A stretch of 64,000 nucleotides of DNA from Gammaproteobacteria bacterium (GCA_024234975.1 JACKNH010000004.1:382453-446452), one strand, 5' to 3'. Positions 1 through 8,571 are shown, numbered from the stretch's first letter. Made by a program: numbers and translations. Notes: generated from the letters alone by a model not told the origin.

Positions 1-1430
1 ACGGATTCTGCGCTCGCTTGCAGGGCAACATTAGGATGTTGGAGTAGTTGCGTAATAGCGGCGCGGACATTGGAGGGTCCCTTGCCTGCCGTGGCGCGCG
101 AAGACGGTGGAGGTGTCGAAGTGGTGGCGGCGCGGGTTCCTGCCATTTGCATTCGCCGCATTTCATGCTGTGGCAGCCGTACTAGATTCGCTAGTTGTTC
201 TGCAAGTAACGTCTTGAACGTTCCTTCTGGAATTTGTTCAATCAAGGGCATGGCCTTATCCGTAAGCGAGGCCTTCCCAGTCATAGTGTGAAGATTAATT
301 CCGTCGCTCAGCTGCTCGAACATGACCTCGGACAGCGGTTTGGCATTCGCAGGATCAGTGAAATACGCCGCGCCCTGGGTGCGGACCAGGGTATCCGGGT
401 CCTCGCCTGCCGGCAGAAACATGAAGCTGACATACCGCCGTTCAGTCAGTAGAGGTAGCGCGGATAGCAATGCCCGCCAGGCAGCGCGGCGACCGGCTTC
501 GTCGCCATCGAAGCAGAACACGACTTCCGGGCTCATGCGGAACAACCGTTGCAGGTGGTCGACTGTGGTGGCGGTGCCCAGCGTGGCCACCGCGTTGTCC
601 ACGCCGTGCTGCGCCAGTGCCACGACATCCATATAACCTTCCACAACGATCACCCGCAGCTGGTCCCGGATGGCCTTGCGCGCGCGGTGCAAGCCGTACA
701 GTTCCTGCCCCTTGTGAAAGATGGGAGATTCCGGTGAATTCAGATACTTGGGTTCGCCCTGGTCAATGATTCGGCCGCCGAAACCGACCATACGGCCGCG
801 CTGGTCGCGGATGGGAAAGATCACCCGGTCGCGGAAGCGGTCGTAAACCCGGTTACGCTCATTGCGTAACACCAGGCCCAGCTGCAGCAGGCGCTGAACG
901 GCGGGCGGGTCGTTACCGATGGTCGTCAGCAGGCCGTCCCATTCCGGCGGCGCGAAGCCGAGTTCGAAATCGCGGGCGATGGTGCCTGACAATCCACGCT
1001 TCTTCAGGTAATCGACGGCACGATCATGCGCGGGATGGTGGCGCAGGGCGTTGGCGAAAAAGCGCGCGACCGCTTCGTTGGTTTCGTAAAGCTCCCGGCT
1101 GACGTCCTCACGGGCGTCGTCGGCATTGGATTCGCGCGGCACTTCGACCCCGGCGATACCGGCCAACTCCTCGACCGCCTCGACAAACCCGAGGCCGGAA
1201 AACTCCATCAGGAAATTGATGGCTGAACCATGGGCGCCACAGCCGAAGCAGTGATAGAACTGCTTGTCCTGACTGACCGTGAACGAGGGCGATTTTTCCT
1301 CGTGAAACGGGCACAAACCCTTGTAGTTGGCGCCGGCCTGACGCAACTGTACGAACCGGTGCACGACATCCACGATGTCTACGCGACCGAGCAAGCCGTC
1401 GATGAAGTCTTGGGGGATTCGTCCTGCCAT
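1..1430 (-). CDS. dnaG: DNA primase DnaG (3' end cut by window edge)
   Basis: Synthesises RNA primers at the replication fork. The frame runs open from the ATG at 1430 to the window edge, about 476 codons. The N-terminal CHC2-type zinc finger is visible (Cys40, His43, Cys61, Cys64), followed by the RNA polymerase core domain and a TOPRIM domain with Glu264 in the motif VVEGYMDVV and Asp308/Asp310 in FDGDEAG. The C-terminal DnaB-helicase-binding domain lies mostly beyond the edge. It is the last visible gene of an rpsU-yqeY-dnaG cluster on the minus strand, a variant of the classical rpsU-dnaG-rpoD macromolecular synthesis operon; rpoD would be expected just outside the window, but that is inference. 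Confidence 0.97.
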   Translation of the reverse strand, partial: MAGRIPQDFIDGLLGRVDIVDVVHRFVQLRQAGANYKGLCPFHEEKSPSFTVSQDKQFYHCFGCGAHGSAINFLMEFSGLGFVEAVEELAGIAGVEVPRESNADDAREDVSRELYETNEAVARFFANALRHHPAHDRAVDYLKKRGLSGTIARDFELGFAPPEWDGLLTTIGNDPPAVQRLLQLGLVLRNERNRVYDRFRDRVIFPIRDQRGRMVGFGGRIIDQGEPKYLNSPESPIFHKGQELYGLHRARKAIRDQLRVIVVEGYMDVVALAQHGVDNAVATLGTATTVDHLQRLFRMSPEVVFCFDGDEAGRRAAWRALLSALPLLTERRYVSFMFLPAGEDPDTLVRTQGAAYFTDPANAKPLSEVMFEQLSDGINLHTMTGKASLTDKAMPLIEQIPEGTFKTLLAEQLANLVRLPQHEMRRMQMAGTRAATTSTPPPSSRATAGKGPSNVRAAITQLLQHPNVALQASAES

Positions 1431-1509
1431 TGGAATCAATCCGGACGGCAAGTATAGGCCGCCCGCGGGGTACTGTCGCCGCACGTCGCGGCGAGCACAT
1501 CGAAGGGTT

Positions 1510-1959
1510 TCAGCCGAGGCGTTGCTTCAGCTTGGCGCTGACCGCGGCGAGATCGGCCCGACCCTGCATCCGGGGCCGCAGCTCCGCCATGACCTTACCC
1601 ATGTCGCGCATGCCGGTCGCGCCGGTGGCGGACAGGGTGGCCTCGATCATCGCGTCGATTTCAGCTTCGGTGAGCGCCTGGGGCAGGAATTCCTGGATCA
1701 GCGCCAGTTCAAAGCGCTCGGTCGCGGCCAGATCCTCGCGGCCGGCTGCTTCGTACTGGGAGATGGATTCGCGCCGCTGCTTGGCCTGTTTGTCCAGAAT
1801 GGCCAGGACGGCGGTATCGTCGAGTTCGATGCGCTGGTCGACTTCCTGTTGCTTCAGCGCGGCCGTGAGCAGACGAAGGGCGGCGACGCGGTCCTTCTGA
1901 CCAGCTTTCATCGCCACCTTGACCTCGTCGGTCAGGCGTTGTTTCAAAGTGCTCGACAT
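1510..1959 (-). CDS. yqeY: YqeY/GatB-like domain protein
   Basis: A 149-residue protein of the GatB/YqeY family, all-helical, resembling the tRNA-binding tail of the amidotransferase subunit GatB. The family hallmark is the N-terminal segment SSTLKQRLTDEVKVAMKAG and a C-terminal MRDMGKVMAELRPRMQGRAD stretch. The exact role is not established; a link to tRNA-dependent amidation is suggested by homology only. It lies between rpsU and dnaG, its usual position in many gammaproteobacteria, and starts 48 bases after the rpsU stop codon. Confidence 0.93.
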   Translation of the reverse strand: MSSTLKQRLTDEVKVAMKAGQKDRVAALRLLTAALKQQEVDQRIELDDTAVLAILDKQAKQRRESISQYEAAGREDLAATERFELALIQEFLPQALTEAEIDAMIEATLSATGATGMRDMGKVMAELRPRMQGRADLAAVSAKLKQRLG

Positions 1960-1973
1960 TGGAATGCGGAACC

Positions 1974-1998
1974 GGTGGCCCGGCAGTGCCGGGCCACC
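1974..1998 (-). terminator. Intercistronic hairpin between rpsU and yqeY
   Basis: A perfect 11-bp stem (arms 1974-1984 and 1988-1998, GC rich) with a 3-base loop lies in the 48-bp gap between rpsU and yqeY. No run of T follows it in the minus-strand direction, so it is not a canonical intrinsic terminator. In the classical rpsU-dnaG operon an attenuating terminator and an RNA processing site separate the very abundant rpsU message from dnaG; this hairpin is in the right place for such a role, by inference. Confidence 0.5.
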
Positions 1999-2007
1999 CT
2001 CGGGAAA

Positions 2008-2223
2008 CTAGTAGAGGCGAACGCGGCGCAGACCCTGACGGGCGACCTTCTTCTGCCAGCGTTTGACCGCGGCAGCCGCTTTGCGCTTGCGGATCTGCGT
2101 CGGTTTTTCATAGAACTCGCGACGATGCACTTCGGCCAGGATTCCGGCCTTTTCGCAGGCGCGCTTGAAGCGGCGCAGCGCGATATCGAAGGGTTCGTTA
2201 TCTCGTACTTTAACGCTTGGCAT
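2008..2223 (-). CDS. rpsU: 30S ribosomal protein S21
   Basis: A 71-residue, highly basic protein that matches the S21 family along its length: PSVKVRDNEPFDIALRRFKR at the N terminus and a lysine/arginine-rich tail ending in RRVRLY. S21 sits on the small subunit platform and helps initiation complexes form. It is the first gene of the minus-strand rpsU-yqeY-dnaG cluster and has a good sigma-70-type promoter upstream (2274-2303). Confidence 0.98.
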   Translation of the reverse strand: MPSVKVRDNEPFDIALRRFKRACEKAGILAEVHRREFYEKPTQIRKRKAAAAVKRWQKKVARQGLRRVRLY

Positions 2224-2273
2224 ACTCTGGTACCGGTTCCTCGAAGTGTTTCCGTATGGCTACGGGGCCGCGT

Positions 2274-2303
2274 ATTCTATGCAGCGGTCAGCCAAAAGTC
2301 CAA
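2274..2303 (-). promoter_or_regulatory. Probable sigma-70 promoter of rpsU
   Basis: Read on the minus strand, TTGGAC (plus-strand 2298-2303) is followed after 18 bases by TAGAAT (2274-2279), a close match to the -35/-10 consensus. The start of transcription would fall near 2267, giving a leader of about 45 nt before the rpsU ATG. Spacing and position fit; no experiment is implied. Confidence 0.6.
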
Positions 2304-2320
2304 CCTGTTTGTGCCCGCCA

Positions 2321-2339
2321 AGCCTGCAATTTGCAGGCT
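2321..2339. promoter_or_regulatory. 19-bp palindrome between rpsU and tsaD
   Basis: AGCCTGCA (2321-2328), a 3-base centre, then TGCAGGCT (2332-2339): perfect 8-bp arms. It sits about 18 bp upstream of the rpsU -35 hexamer and 47 bp upstream of the tsaD start, so it could be an operator serving the divergent promoters or a small RNA hairpin in the tsaD leader. No known regulator motif was recognised. Confidence 0.4.
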
Positions 2340-2386
2340 ACAGCCGAAGGTTGCGGCAAAAAAACCACGAATCTTGAAAGCACGCG

Positions 2387-3406
2387 GTGTACGTACTCGG
2401 AATCGAAACCTCATGTGACGAAACGGCGGTGGCGGTCTACCACCCCGAGCATGGCGTGCTGGGTCATGCTGTCCACAGCCAGATTGATATTCACGTCGCC
2501 TATGGCGGGGTGGTGCCGGAGCTTGCCTCGCGCGACCACATCCGCAAGACCGTGCCGATGATCCGCACCACGCTGGCCGACGCCGGGCTCGAACTCGGAC
2601 AGATCGACGCCATTGCCTACACCGCCGGCCCGGGGCTGATCGGCGCCTTGCTGGTCGGCGCGACACTGTCGCGCAGTCTGGCCTGGTCGCTGGGTATCCC
2701 GGCCGTGGCGGTTCACCACATGGAAGGTCATTTGCTGGCGCCACTGCTGGAGGACGACCCGCCGCAGATGCCATTTGTCGCCCTGCTGGTCTCCGGGGGC
2801 CATACCTTGCTGGTGGAGGTCACCGAGATCGGCCGCTACCGGCTGCTCGGCGAATCGCTGGATGACGCCGCCGGTGAAGCGTTCGACAAGGTAGCCAAGA
2901 TGCTGGGTCTGCCGTATCCGGGGGGACCCGCCATCGAACGATTGGCAGCGCAGGGCGACCCTGCGCGATTCCGCTTTCCCCGTCCAATGACCGACCGGCC
3001 GGGGCTGGATTTCAGCTTCAGCGGCTTGAAGACCCACGCCATGACCACGCTGCGCACTGCCGGCGACGACGAGCAGACCAAAGCCGATATCGCCCGCGCG
3101 TTTCTCGATGCCGTGGTCGATACGTTTACCATCAAGTGTCGGCGGGTGTTCAAGCAGACCGGCTTGAAAACACTGGTCGCGGCCGGCGGCGTCAGTGCAA
3201 ACCGCCAGCTGCGCGCGGCGCTGGGCGAGCTGGCCGCGAACGTGGGTGGGAGGGTGGCCTTCCCGCGCCCGGCGTTCTGCACCGACAACGGCGCGATGAT
3301 TGCGTACGCCGGCTATCGGCGGCTGGCGGCGGGTGAAGGGCCGACCGAAAGTGCCGGCGTCCGACCCCGGTGGCCGTTGGTGGAGCTGACGGCCCCGGGC
3401 AGCTGA
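2387..3406 (+). CDS. tsaD: tRNA N6-threonylcarbamoyladenosine transferase TsaD
   Basis: Transfers the threonylcarbamoyl group onto A37 of ANN-decoding tRNAs, working with TsaB and TsaE. The 339-residue protein begins with VLGIETSCDETAVAVY, the ASKHA-fold phosphate-binding segment, carries the metal-binding histidines His111 and His115 in HHMEGH, then LVSGGHT and AGGVSANRQLR. The start is a GTG at 2387; the ORF has no nearer ATG. Divergent from rpsU, as is common in gammaproteobacteria. Its stop codon directly abuts the stop of plsY, which reads toward it. Confidence 0.97.
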   Translation: MYVLGIETSCDETAVAVYHPEHGVLGHAVHSQIDIHVAYGGVVPELASRDHIRKTVPMIRTTLADAGLELGQIDAIAYTAGPGLIGALLVGATLSRSLAWSLGIPAVAVHHMEGHLLAPLLEDDPPQMPFVALLVSGGHTLLVEVTEIGRYRLLGESLDDAAGEAFDKVAKMLGLPYPGGPAIERLAAQGDPARFRFPRPMTDRPGLDFSFSGLKTHAMTTLRTAGDDEQTKADIARAFLDAVVDTFTIKCRRVFKQTGLKTLVAAGGVSANRQLRAALGELAANVGGRVAFPRPAFCTDNGAMIAYAGYRRLAAGEGPTESAGVRPRWPLVELTAPGS

Positions 3407-4006
3407 TTACACCTGCTTGCGTTGTCCGATGCGGCTTTCCTCGCCGCGTATCAGCCGCGAAATATTGCCGCGGTGCCTGATAAACAGCAGTACCGCCATC
3501 AGTACCAAGGCGGCGACCTGTACCGGCGGAAGGTCCAGATACCACGCCAGCAGCGGCGTCAGTGCGGTGGCCGTCAAAGCGGACAGCGAAGATATTCGCG
3601 TGATGAGCGCGGTGACCAGCCACAGTCCTAGGAACCCCAGACCCAGCGGCCAGTAAAGTCCCGTCAATACGCCGATGAAGGTAGCTACTCCCTTGCCGCC
3701 CCGAAAGCCGAAAAACACCGGGAACAGGTGGCCGAGAAAAGCTGCAACACCGGTCACGGCAATCACTGCGGGATCCGGCGTGAAATGTGGGGCGACGACG
3801 ACCGGAATGACACCTTTGGCCACATCGCCGGCGAGAGTAAGCGCCGCCGGTAATTTACCGGCACTGCGCAGAACATTCGTGGCGCCGGGGTTGCCCGATC
3901 CCGACGACCGGGGATCGGCATGGCCGAACAGCTTGCTGATGATGATCGCCGATGACAGCGAGCCCAGCAGGTAGGCAAATACGATCAAGGCCGCTGCAAT
4001 CAACAT
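3407..4006 (-). CDS. plsY: Glycerol-3-phosphate acyltransferase PlsY
   Basis: An inner-membrane enzyme that acylates glycerol-3-phosphate using acyl-phosphate, the first step of phospholipid synthesis. The 199-residue protein is mostly hydrophobic (about five membrane segments) and shows the family motifs GSGNPGATNVLR and GFRGGKGVAT. The C terminus ends in a short basic tail. Convergent with tsaD with zero intergenic bases, and divergent from folB. Confidence 0.96.
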   Translation of the reverse strand: MLIAAALIVFAYLLGSLSSAIIISKLFGHADPRSSGSGNPGATNVLRSAGKLPAALTLAGDVAKGVIPVVVAPHFTPDPAVIAVTGVAAFLGHLFPVFFGFRGGKGVATFIGVLTGLYWPLGLGFLGLWLVTALITRISSLSALTATALTPLLAWYLDLPPVQVAALVLMAVLLFIRHRGNISRLIRGEESRIGQRKQV

Positions 4007-4147
4007 GCGCAGGCTCCGGCAAATAGCGTGGACGGTGGTGCCGCCGGCGTTGCAGCGGGTCGAACATCATGCGGATTGCGCGGACGGCTGAGATTGGTCA
4101 TCGGGCTTGGTACACTGCGGCAATTCTGGAAGTCAGCGCCGGTCACA

Positions 4148-4501
4148 ATGGATATTGTTTACCTCAATCAGCTTGAAGTCGATACCGTCATCGGCATCTA
4201 TGCCTGGGAACGTCAGATACGCCAGACGTTATTCATCGATCTGGAAATGGGCTTTGATAATCGCAAGCCCGCCGCCACCGACGCGATCGAAGACACGCTC
4301 GACTACAAGGCGGTGGCCAGGCGCGTCACCGCGTTCACCCAGGCCAGCGAATTCCAGCTGGTGGAAACCCTCGCCGAGCGTTTGGCGGCACTGCTGCGGG
4401 AGGAATTCGCCCTGCCGTGGGTCCGCATCCGCATCAACAAACGTGGTGCGTTGCGCCAGGCTCGCGATGTCGGCGTCATCATCGAACGTGGGCAGCGCTG
4501 A
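4148..4501 (+). CDS. folB: Dihydroneopterin aldolase FolB
   Basis: Cleaves 7,8-dihydroneopterin to 6-hydroxymethyl-dihydropterin in folate synthesis. The 117-residue protein fits the family size and starts MDIVYLNQLEVDTVIGIYAWER, with the conserved Glu near residue 21 and a late KRGALRQARDVGV segment (Lys about 100). The ATG at 4148 is chosen because longer upstream starts add a non-homologous tail. folK follows after one base, so the two are translationally coupled and catalyse consecutive folate steps. Confidence 0.95.
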   Translation: MDIVYLNQLEVDTVIGIYAWERQIRQTLFIDLEMGFDNRKPAATDAIEDTLDYKAVARRVTAFTQASEFQLVETLAERLAALLREEFALPWVRIRINKRGALRQARDVGVIIERGQR

Positions 4502-4502
4502 A

Positions 4503-5012
4503 ATGCCGCGCGTCTATGTCGGCATCGGCAGCAACATCGATCGTAGCCGGAACGTTCGCAGCGGCGTGGCCGCCTTGCGCGAAGCGTTCGGTGACGTTGA
4601 ACTGTCGGAGGTCTATGAAGTGCCGGCGGTGGGTTTCGAAGGCGATCCGTTTTTCAACCTGGTGGCCGCTTTTGATACTGGTCTCGAGGTCGATGACGTC
4701 GTCCGTATACTGCGGGGCATCGAGGATGCCCACCAGCGTGTGCGTGGTGGCGAACGTTATGCGCCGCGCACGCTGGATATCGACCTGCTGTTGTACGGTG
4801 ATCTGGTACTGCGGCGCGAGGACCTCAAGCTGCCGCGTGCCGACGTGGAGAAATTCGATTTCGTATTGCGGCCGTTGGCGGAAATTGCGCCGGAAGGGCG
4901 TCATCCCGTGACCGGCCGCACCTTTGCCGAGATGTGGCGGCAGTTTCCGTATGAGAAGCAGCCGGTTTCCATCGTGCCGGCGTTGTTTGTTGCCGGGGAG
5001 GCGGAGCCATGA
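4503..5012 (+). CDS. folK: 6-hydroxymethyl-dihydropterin pyrophosphokinase FolK
   Basis: Transfers pyrophosphate from ATP to 6-hydroxymethyl-7,8-dihydropterin, directly after FolB in folate synthesis. The 169-residue protein starts PRVYVGIGSNIDRSRNV, and contains the signature RYAPRTLDIDLLLYGD with the two metal-binding aspartates, then LPRADVEKFDFVLRPLAEIAP. The ATG at 4503 gives the canonical N terminus. Its 3' end overlaps the next lipoprotein gene by four bases. Confidence 0.96.
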   Translation: MPRVYVGIGSNIDRSRNVRSGVAALREAFGDVELSEVYEVPAVGFEGDPFFNLVAAFDTGLEVDDVVRILRGIEDAHQRVRGGERYAPRTLDIDLLLYGDLVLRREDLKLPRADVEKFDFVLRPLAEIAPEGRHPVTGRTFAEMWRQFPYEKQPVSIVPALFVAGEAEP

Positions 5013-5428
5013 AGCGACATGTTTTGGCGGTTGCAGCGGTTATGTTGGGCGCGCTGCTGGTACTGGGCGGTTGCAACTCGGTGCGTGAAGACCGCAGTCT
5101 GCGAGCGCTGGATGAAACCTTGCGGGCCTACGACCGGTTGATCCGCTGGGGACTGTTCGACGAGGCATTGAACTATGTCCGCACGCGCGACGGGCGCGAC
5201 CTTGAAATCAACCTCGAGAACTACGAAGGCGTGCATGTCACCCGGCTTGACCCGCAGGCGCAGGCGTTGGCCGATGACAATACCGAAGCCAGGCTGCAAA
5301 ACCGTCTGCAGTACTACCTGGACAACGCCGCGGTGGTCAAAACGACGACAGACAACCAGCTCTGGTGGTACGACGAGGAAGCCAAACGCTGGTTTCTCGA
5401 TACCGGCCTGCCGGTGTTCGAGCGCTGA
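5009..5428 (+). CDS. Small lipoprotein, function unknown
   Basis: A 139-residue protein with a lipoprotein signal peptide: basic MKRH, a hydrophobic core, and the lipobox LGGC with the acylated Cys at position 22. The mature part has no motif I can name; it contains paired Trp residues (QLWWYDEE) near the C terminus and its length and composition recall small periplasmic NTF2-like or DUF domains, which is only a guess. It overlaps the end of folK (ATGA), so it is probably in the folB-folK operon. Confidence 0.8.
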   Translation: MKRHVLAVAAVMLGALLVLGGCNSVREDRSLRALDETLRAYDRLIRWGLFDEALNYVRTRDGRDLEINLENYEGVHVTRLDPQAQALADDNTEARLQNRLQYYLDNAAVVKTTTDNQLWWYDEEAKRWFLDTGLPVFER

Positions 5429-5445
5429 ACCGGTCGACCTGCCTG

Positions 5446-6180
5446 TCAGATGTGCAGCATCCGGCCGCCGTCGACGGCCAGCACCTGGCCGGTGACGTAA
5501 TCCGCCGTCAGCAGGTAGGCCGCCGCCTGGGCGATATCATCAGGGCTGCCGGATCGACGTAATGCCGTCTTGTTCAGAATGGCTGCCGTATGCGCCGCGT
5601 CAGCCTGTTCCGGCCACAGCACCGCGCCCGGTGAAATCCCGTTTACTCTGACGTCCGGCGCCAGCTCCAGTGCGAGGCTGCGCGTCATCATGATGAGTCC
5701 GGCCTTGGACATGGAATAAACGCTGTGCGCGGGCAGGGGGCGCTCACCGTATATATCGGTCAGATTGATGATGCAGCCCTGGCTCTCCCGCAGGTACGGC
5801 GACGCTGCCTGGCTCAACATGAACGGCGCTCTGAGATTGACGGACATGATGGCGTCCCAGTCCTGCCGGGTAATGCCGTCGACCTTCGTGGGATGAAATA
5901 CCGACGCATTGTTGATCAACGCATCGCAACGACCCCACCTCGCCAGCAGTTGCTCAATCAGTCGCACCGGTGTTTGGTCCGCGGCGAGATCGCCTTCCAG
6001 CAATAACGCAGAATCTGCCCGCTCGTGATTGAGACCCTCGGCCAGGGCCAGTGCGTGGGTGTGACTGCTGTTGTAATGCACGCCGACGCGGTACCCCATG
6101 GCGTGGAGCCTGGCGACGAGTACCGCCCCGATCCGTTTAGCACCACCGGTGACGAGGGCGACTTTGTCCATTGTGGCCAT
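5446..6180 (-). CDS. Pteridine reductase (FolM-like short-chain dehydrogenase)
   Basis: A short-chain dehydrogenase/reductase of about 244 residues. The cofactor loop reads VTGGAKRIG, the PTR1/FolM-style variant of the Rossmann glycine motif; INNAS follows, then a YSMSK catalytic Tyr/Lys motif and the C-terminal ALRRSGSPDDIAQAAAYLL and VTGQVLAVDGG segments. FolM-type enzymes reduce dihydrobiopterin or dihydrofolate with NADPH, which fits the adjacent folB-folK. The start was placed at the ATG at 6180 (or 6171), since the longer frame adds a non-homologous extension running into the divergent gene. Convergent with the lipoprotein gene. Confidence 0.85.
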   Translation of the reverse strand: MATMDKVALVTGGAKRIGAVLVARLHAMGYRVGVHYNSSHTHALALAEGLNHERADSALLLEGDLAADQTPVRLIEQLLARWGRCDALINNASVFHPTKVDGITRQDWDAIMSVNLRAPFMLSQAASPYLRESQGCIINLTDIYGERPLPAHSVYSMSKAGLIMMTRSLALELAPDVRVNGISPGAVLWPEQADAAHTAAILNKTALRRSGSPDDIAQAAAYLLTADYVTGQVLAVDGGRMLHI

Positions 6181-6194
6181 TAAGATGCGTTCCG

Positions 6195-7400
6195 ATGAAT
6201 GAATCCGCGCAGAGCCTAACCCTGCCATCCCCGCCACCGGAAGCGCAACAGGCAAGTGCCACGTTGTGCGCGGACATCCGGCGCGCGATCGCGGATGCTG
6301 GCGGGGTGTTGCCGTTCGATGAGTATATGCGTCGCTGCCTCTATACCCCCGGCCTGGGCTATTACGCTGGCGGTTCAGTAAAGATTGGCGCCGCGGGCGA
6401 TTTTGTCACCGCGCCGGAAATGGGGCCTTTGTTCGCGCAAGCCATCGCTGGCCAGATCGCCACCGTGCTGGACGACTTGGGACCGATCCCGGTGCTTGAA
6501 TTCGGCGGTGGAACCGGGCGGCTGGCTGGCGACCTGCTGGTGGCGCTCGCGGCGTCCGGTTCGCCCATGCCAACGTCCTACGTACTCATCGAGCCCAGTG
6601 CGGATTTGAAGCAACGGCAGCAGGCGTTGTTGCGCCAGGAGTACCCGAAGTTCCACGATGTCGTGACCTGGTGGGACGGTTTGCCGGCCTCGCCCCTGCG
6701 CGCAGTGGTCATCGCCAACGAGGTTCTGGATGCACTGCCGGTCAAGGTGTTCGAGATCAGTGATGACGGTTGCCGCGAGCTTGGCATCGCCGACGACGCC
6801 AATGGTTTTACCTGGCAATCGATGGCGCCCTCATCGGCATTGGCGGCACGCGTTGCGTCCCTGTGCGGTGAATTGCCGTGGTCATTGCCGGTGGGTTACC
6901 GGTCGGAACTCGGGTTGTGGCAGAGCTCATGGATCAACACACTTGCCGCCGGGCTGTCCGAGGGTTTGATACTGTTGGCGGACTACGGCTATCCGGCACA
7001 CGAGTACTACCACCCGGAGCGTGGCCAAGGGACGTTGATGTGCCACTATCGTCACCGCGCGCATGACAACCCGCTGCTATGGCCGGGCTTGCAGGACATC
7101 ACCGCCAGTGTGGATTTCACGGCGGTGGCGGATGCTGCGCACGAGGCCGGACTCGATGTCATCGGCTATACGACGCAAGCCCACTTCCTGCTGGGCGGCA
7201 ATCTGGGACCAGCGGGGGGCGCAGCAGCAAGCGCGTTTGCCGACCCTCACAATGCGGGGGCGGCACGCCAGCTGTTGCTGCCGGGTCAGATGGGTGAGCG
7301 CTTCAAGCTGATGGCGCTGGGGCGGGGGATCAGGCGACCGTTGCCGGGTTTCGCGCTGTTCGACCAACGGCATCGGCTCTTGCCACCGCTGTCCGGCTGA
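6195..7400 (+). CDS. SAM-dependent methyltransferase, MidA/NDUFAF7 family
   Basis: A 401-residue protein of the DUF185 (COG1565) family, homologous to mitochondrial NDUFAF7, which methylates an arginine of complex I. Visible hallmarks: LPFDEYMRRCLYTPGLGYYAG, DFVTAPEMGPLFAQ, the SAM-binding LEFGGGTGRLAGDLL and a later ANEVLDALPV, with PAHEYYHPERGQGTLMCHY toward the C terminus. The bacterial substrate is not established. It diverges from the pteridine reductase with about 14 bp between starts, so the two promoters must overlap the coding ends. Confidence 0.9.
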   Translation: MNESAQSLTLPSPPPEAQQASATLCADIRRAIADAGGVLPFDEYMRRCLYTPGLGYYAGGSVKIGAAGDFVTAPEMGPLFAQAIAGQIATVLDDLGPIPVLEFGGGTGRLAGDLLVALAASGSPMPTSYVLIEPSADLKQRQQALLRQEYPKFHDVVTWWDGLPASPLRAVVIANEVLDALPVKVFEISDDGCRELGIADDANGFTWQSMAPSSALAARVASLCGELPWSLPVGYRSELGLWQSSWINTLAAGLSEGLILLADYGYPAHEYYHPERGQGTLMCHYRHRAHDNPLLWPGLQDITASVDFTAVADAAHEAGLDVIGYTTQAHFLLGGNLGPAGGAAASAFADPHNAGAARQLLLPGQMGERFKLMALGRGIRRPLPGFALFDQRHRLLPPLSG

Positions 7401-7511
7401 ACACGGCAACGGTAGAACCACGATGCAGCATCCCGTCGCGCGGATCGCAGGCCCGGTCTGGTGACATAGAATGCCCACAGTCAACGCGCATTCAGCGCCG
7501 AGGTAGCCGTG

Positions 7512-8435
7512 ATGACTCAACGCCCGCCAGGCGAGGACCGCGTAATCATGTTTGCCGATATCGTCGGCAGTACGCGCGTTTACGAGTCTCTGGGGGACAC
7601 CGCGGCCAATGCGCTGCTTCGCGAACGATTGGAATTGCTCAAGCGCGTCGCTGCCGAGCAGGGTGGCGAAACCGTCGCCGAGATCGGCGATGAAATCATG
7701 TGCATTTTCGAGCGGGCGTCGGGCGCAGCCCATGCGGCTTGCGAAATGCATGCCGAGCTGGCGCGCCTGCCGGAGGATGATCTTCCCGTCGTTCGCCTGC
7801 GCATCGGCATGCATCAGGGGCCGCTGGCCGGTTCGTCAGACGACCTGATAGGCGAAACCGCCAAGATTGCGCAGTGGGCCACCCGCCATGCCAAGCCCGA
7901 ACAGACATTGATCACGCGCAACGTGCACGAGGCCTTGCCTCGGTTGTTCAAGGCAGTATCGCGCTTCGTGGACGACGAGACCTGGGATTCGCTGGAAACG
8001 GATCACCTGGAGCTGCATGAACTGATTTGGGACGTCGAAGCGATTACGGTGCACAAGGAAGAAACCATGCCGTCGCCGGCCAATCGTTTCAGCCATGTCG
8101 ACGTGTTATGCGGTGAACGCCATTTCGTACTCAATACCGTGCATCCAGTGCTCAGCATCGGCCGCCATGCCGCGAACGATATCGTGATTAACCATGAGCT
8201 GGTGTCGCGCCAGCATGCGACGCTGCAGTTCAGCCGTGGCCGGTGTACCTTGAGCGACAACAGTACCAACGGCACGTTCATCATCACGTCCAGCCAGACC
8301 CGCGTGCCGGTACGGCGCGAGACCTTTCCGCTCGACAAATCCGGCACCATCTACCTCGGTGAGCCGGGGCCGGAGAAGGAACCGTTTGCCCTGACCTTCA
8401 TCTGCTACCCGGAAACCGGCGACGCCGACGACTGA
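7512..8435 (+). CDS. Class III cyclase-homology domain fused to FHA domain; catalytic site degenerate
   Basis: A 307-residue two-domain protein. Residues 1-175 are a class III nucleotide cyclase homology domain (VIMFADIVGSTRVYESLG, GDEIMCIF) and residues about 195-300 an FHA phosphothreonine-binding domain (SIGRHAANDIVINHELVSRQHATL, NSTNGTFI). The metal aspartates are present (Asp16, Asp60), but the purine-selecting Lys before GD is Ala and the transition-state Asn-x3-Arg pair is Lys118/Trp122. Catalysis is therefore unlikely; it may be a regulatory pseudo-cyclase. GTG at 7509 or ATG at 7512 could start it. A related protein with the reverse domain order and intact residues is at 39106-40101. 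Confidence 0.85.
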   Translation: MTQRPPGEDRVIMFADIVGSTRVYESLGDTAANALLRERLELLKRVAAEQGGETVAEIGDEIMCIFERASGAAHAACEMHAELARLPEDDLPVVRLRIGMHQGPLAGSSDDLIGETAKIAQWATRHAKPEQTLITRNVHEALPRLFKAVSRFVDDETWDSLETDHLELHELIWDVEAITVHKEETMPSPANRFSHVDVLCGERHFVLNTVHPVLSIGRHAANDIVINHELVSRQHATLQFSRGRCTLSDNSTNGTFIITSSQTRVPVRRETFPLDKSGTIYLGEPGPEKEPFALTFICYPETGDADD

Positions 8436-8571
8436 CCGGCGCCGCCTGCCGCTGTCGCCGCCATGGTGTAAACTGCCGGTCCTGCAATGCCCACGCCGGG
8501 CCGCGGCGGCAGATCCGCCGGCTCGCGACACGAAGAGAATCTCGTAGAACACGAAAAACGGAGTCAATCAA

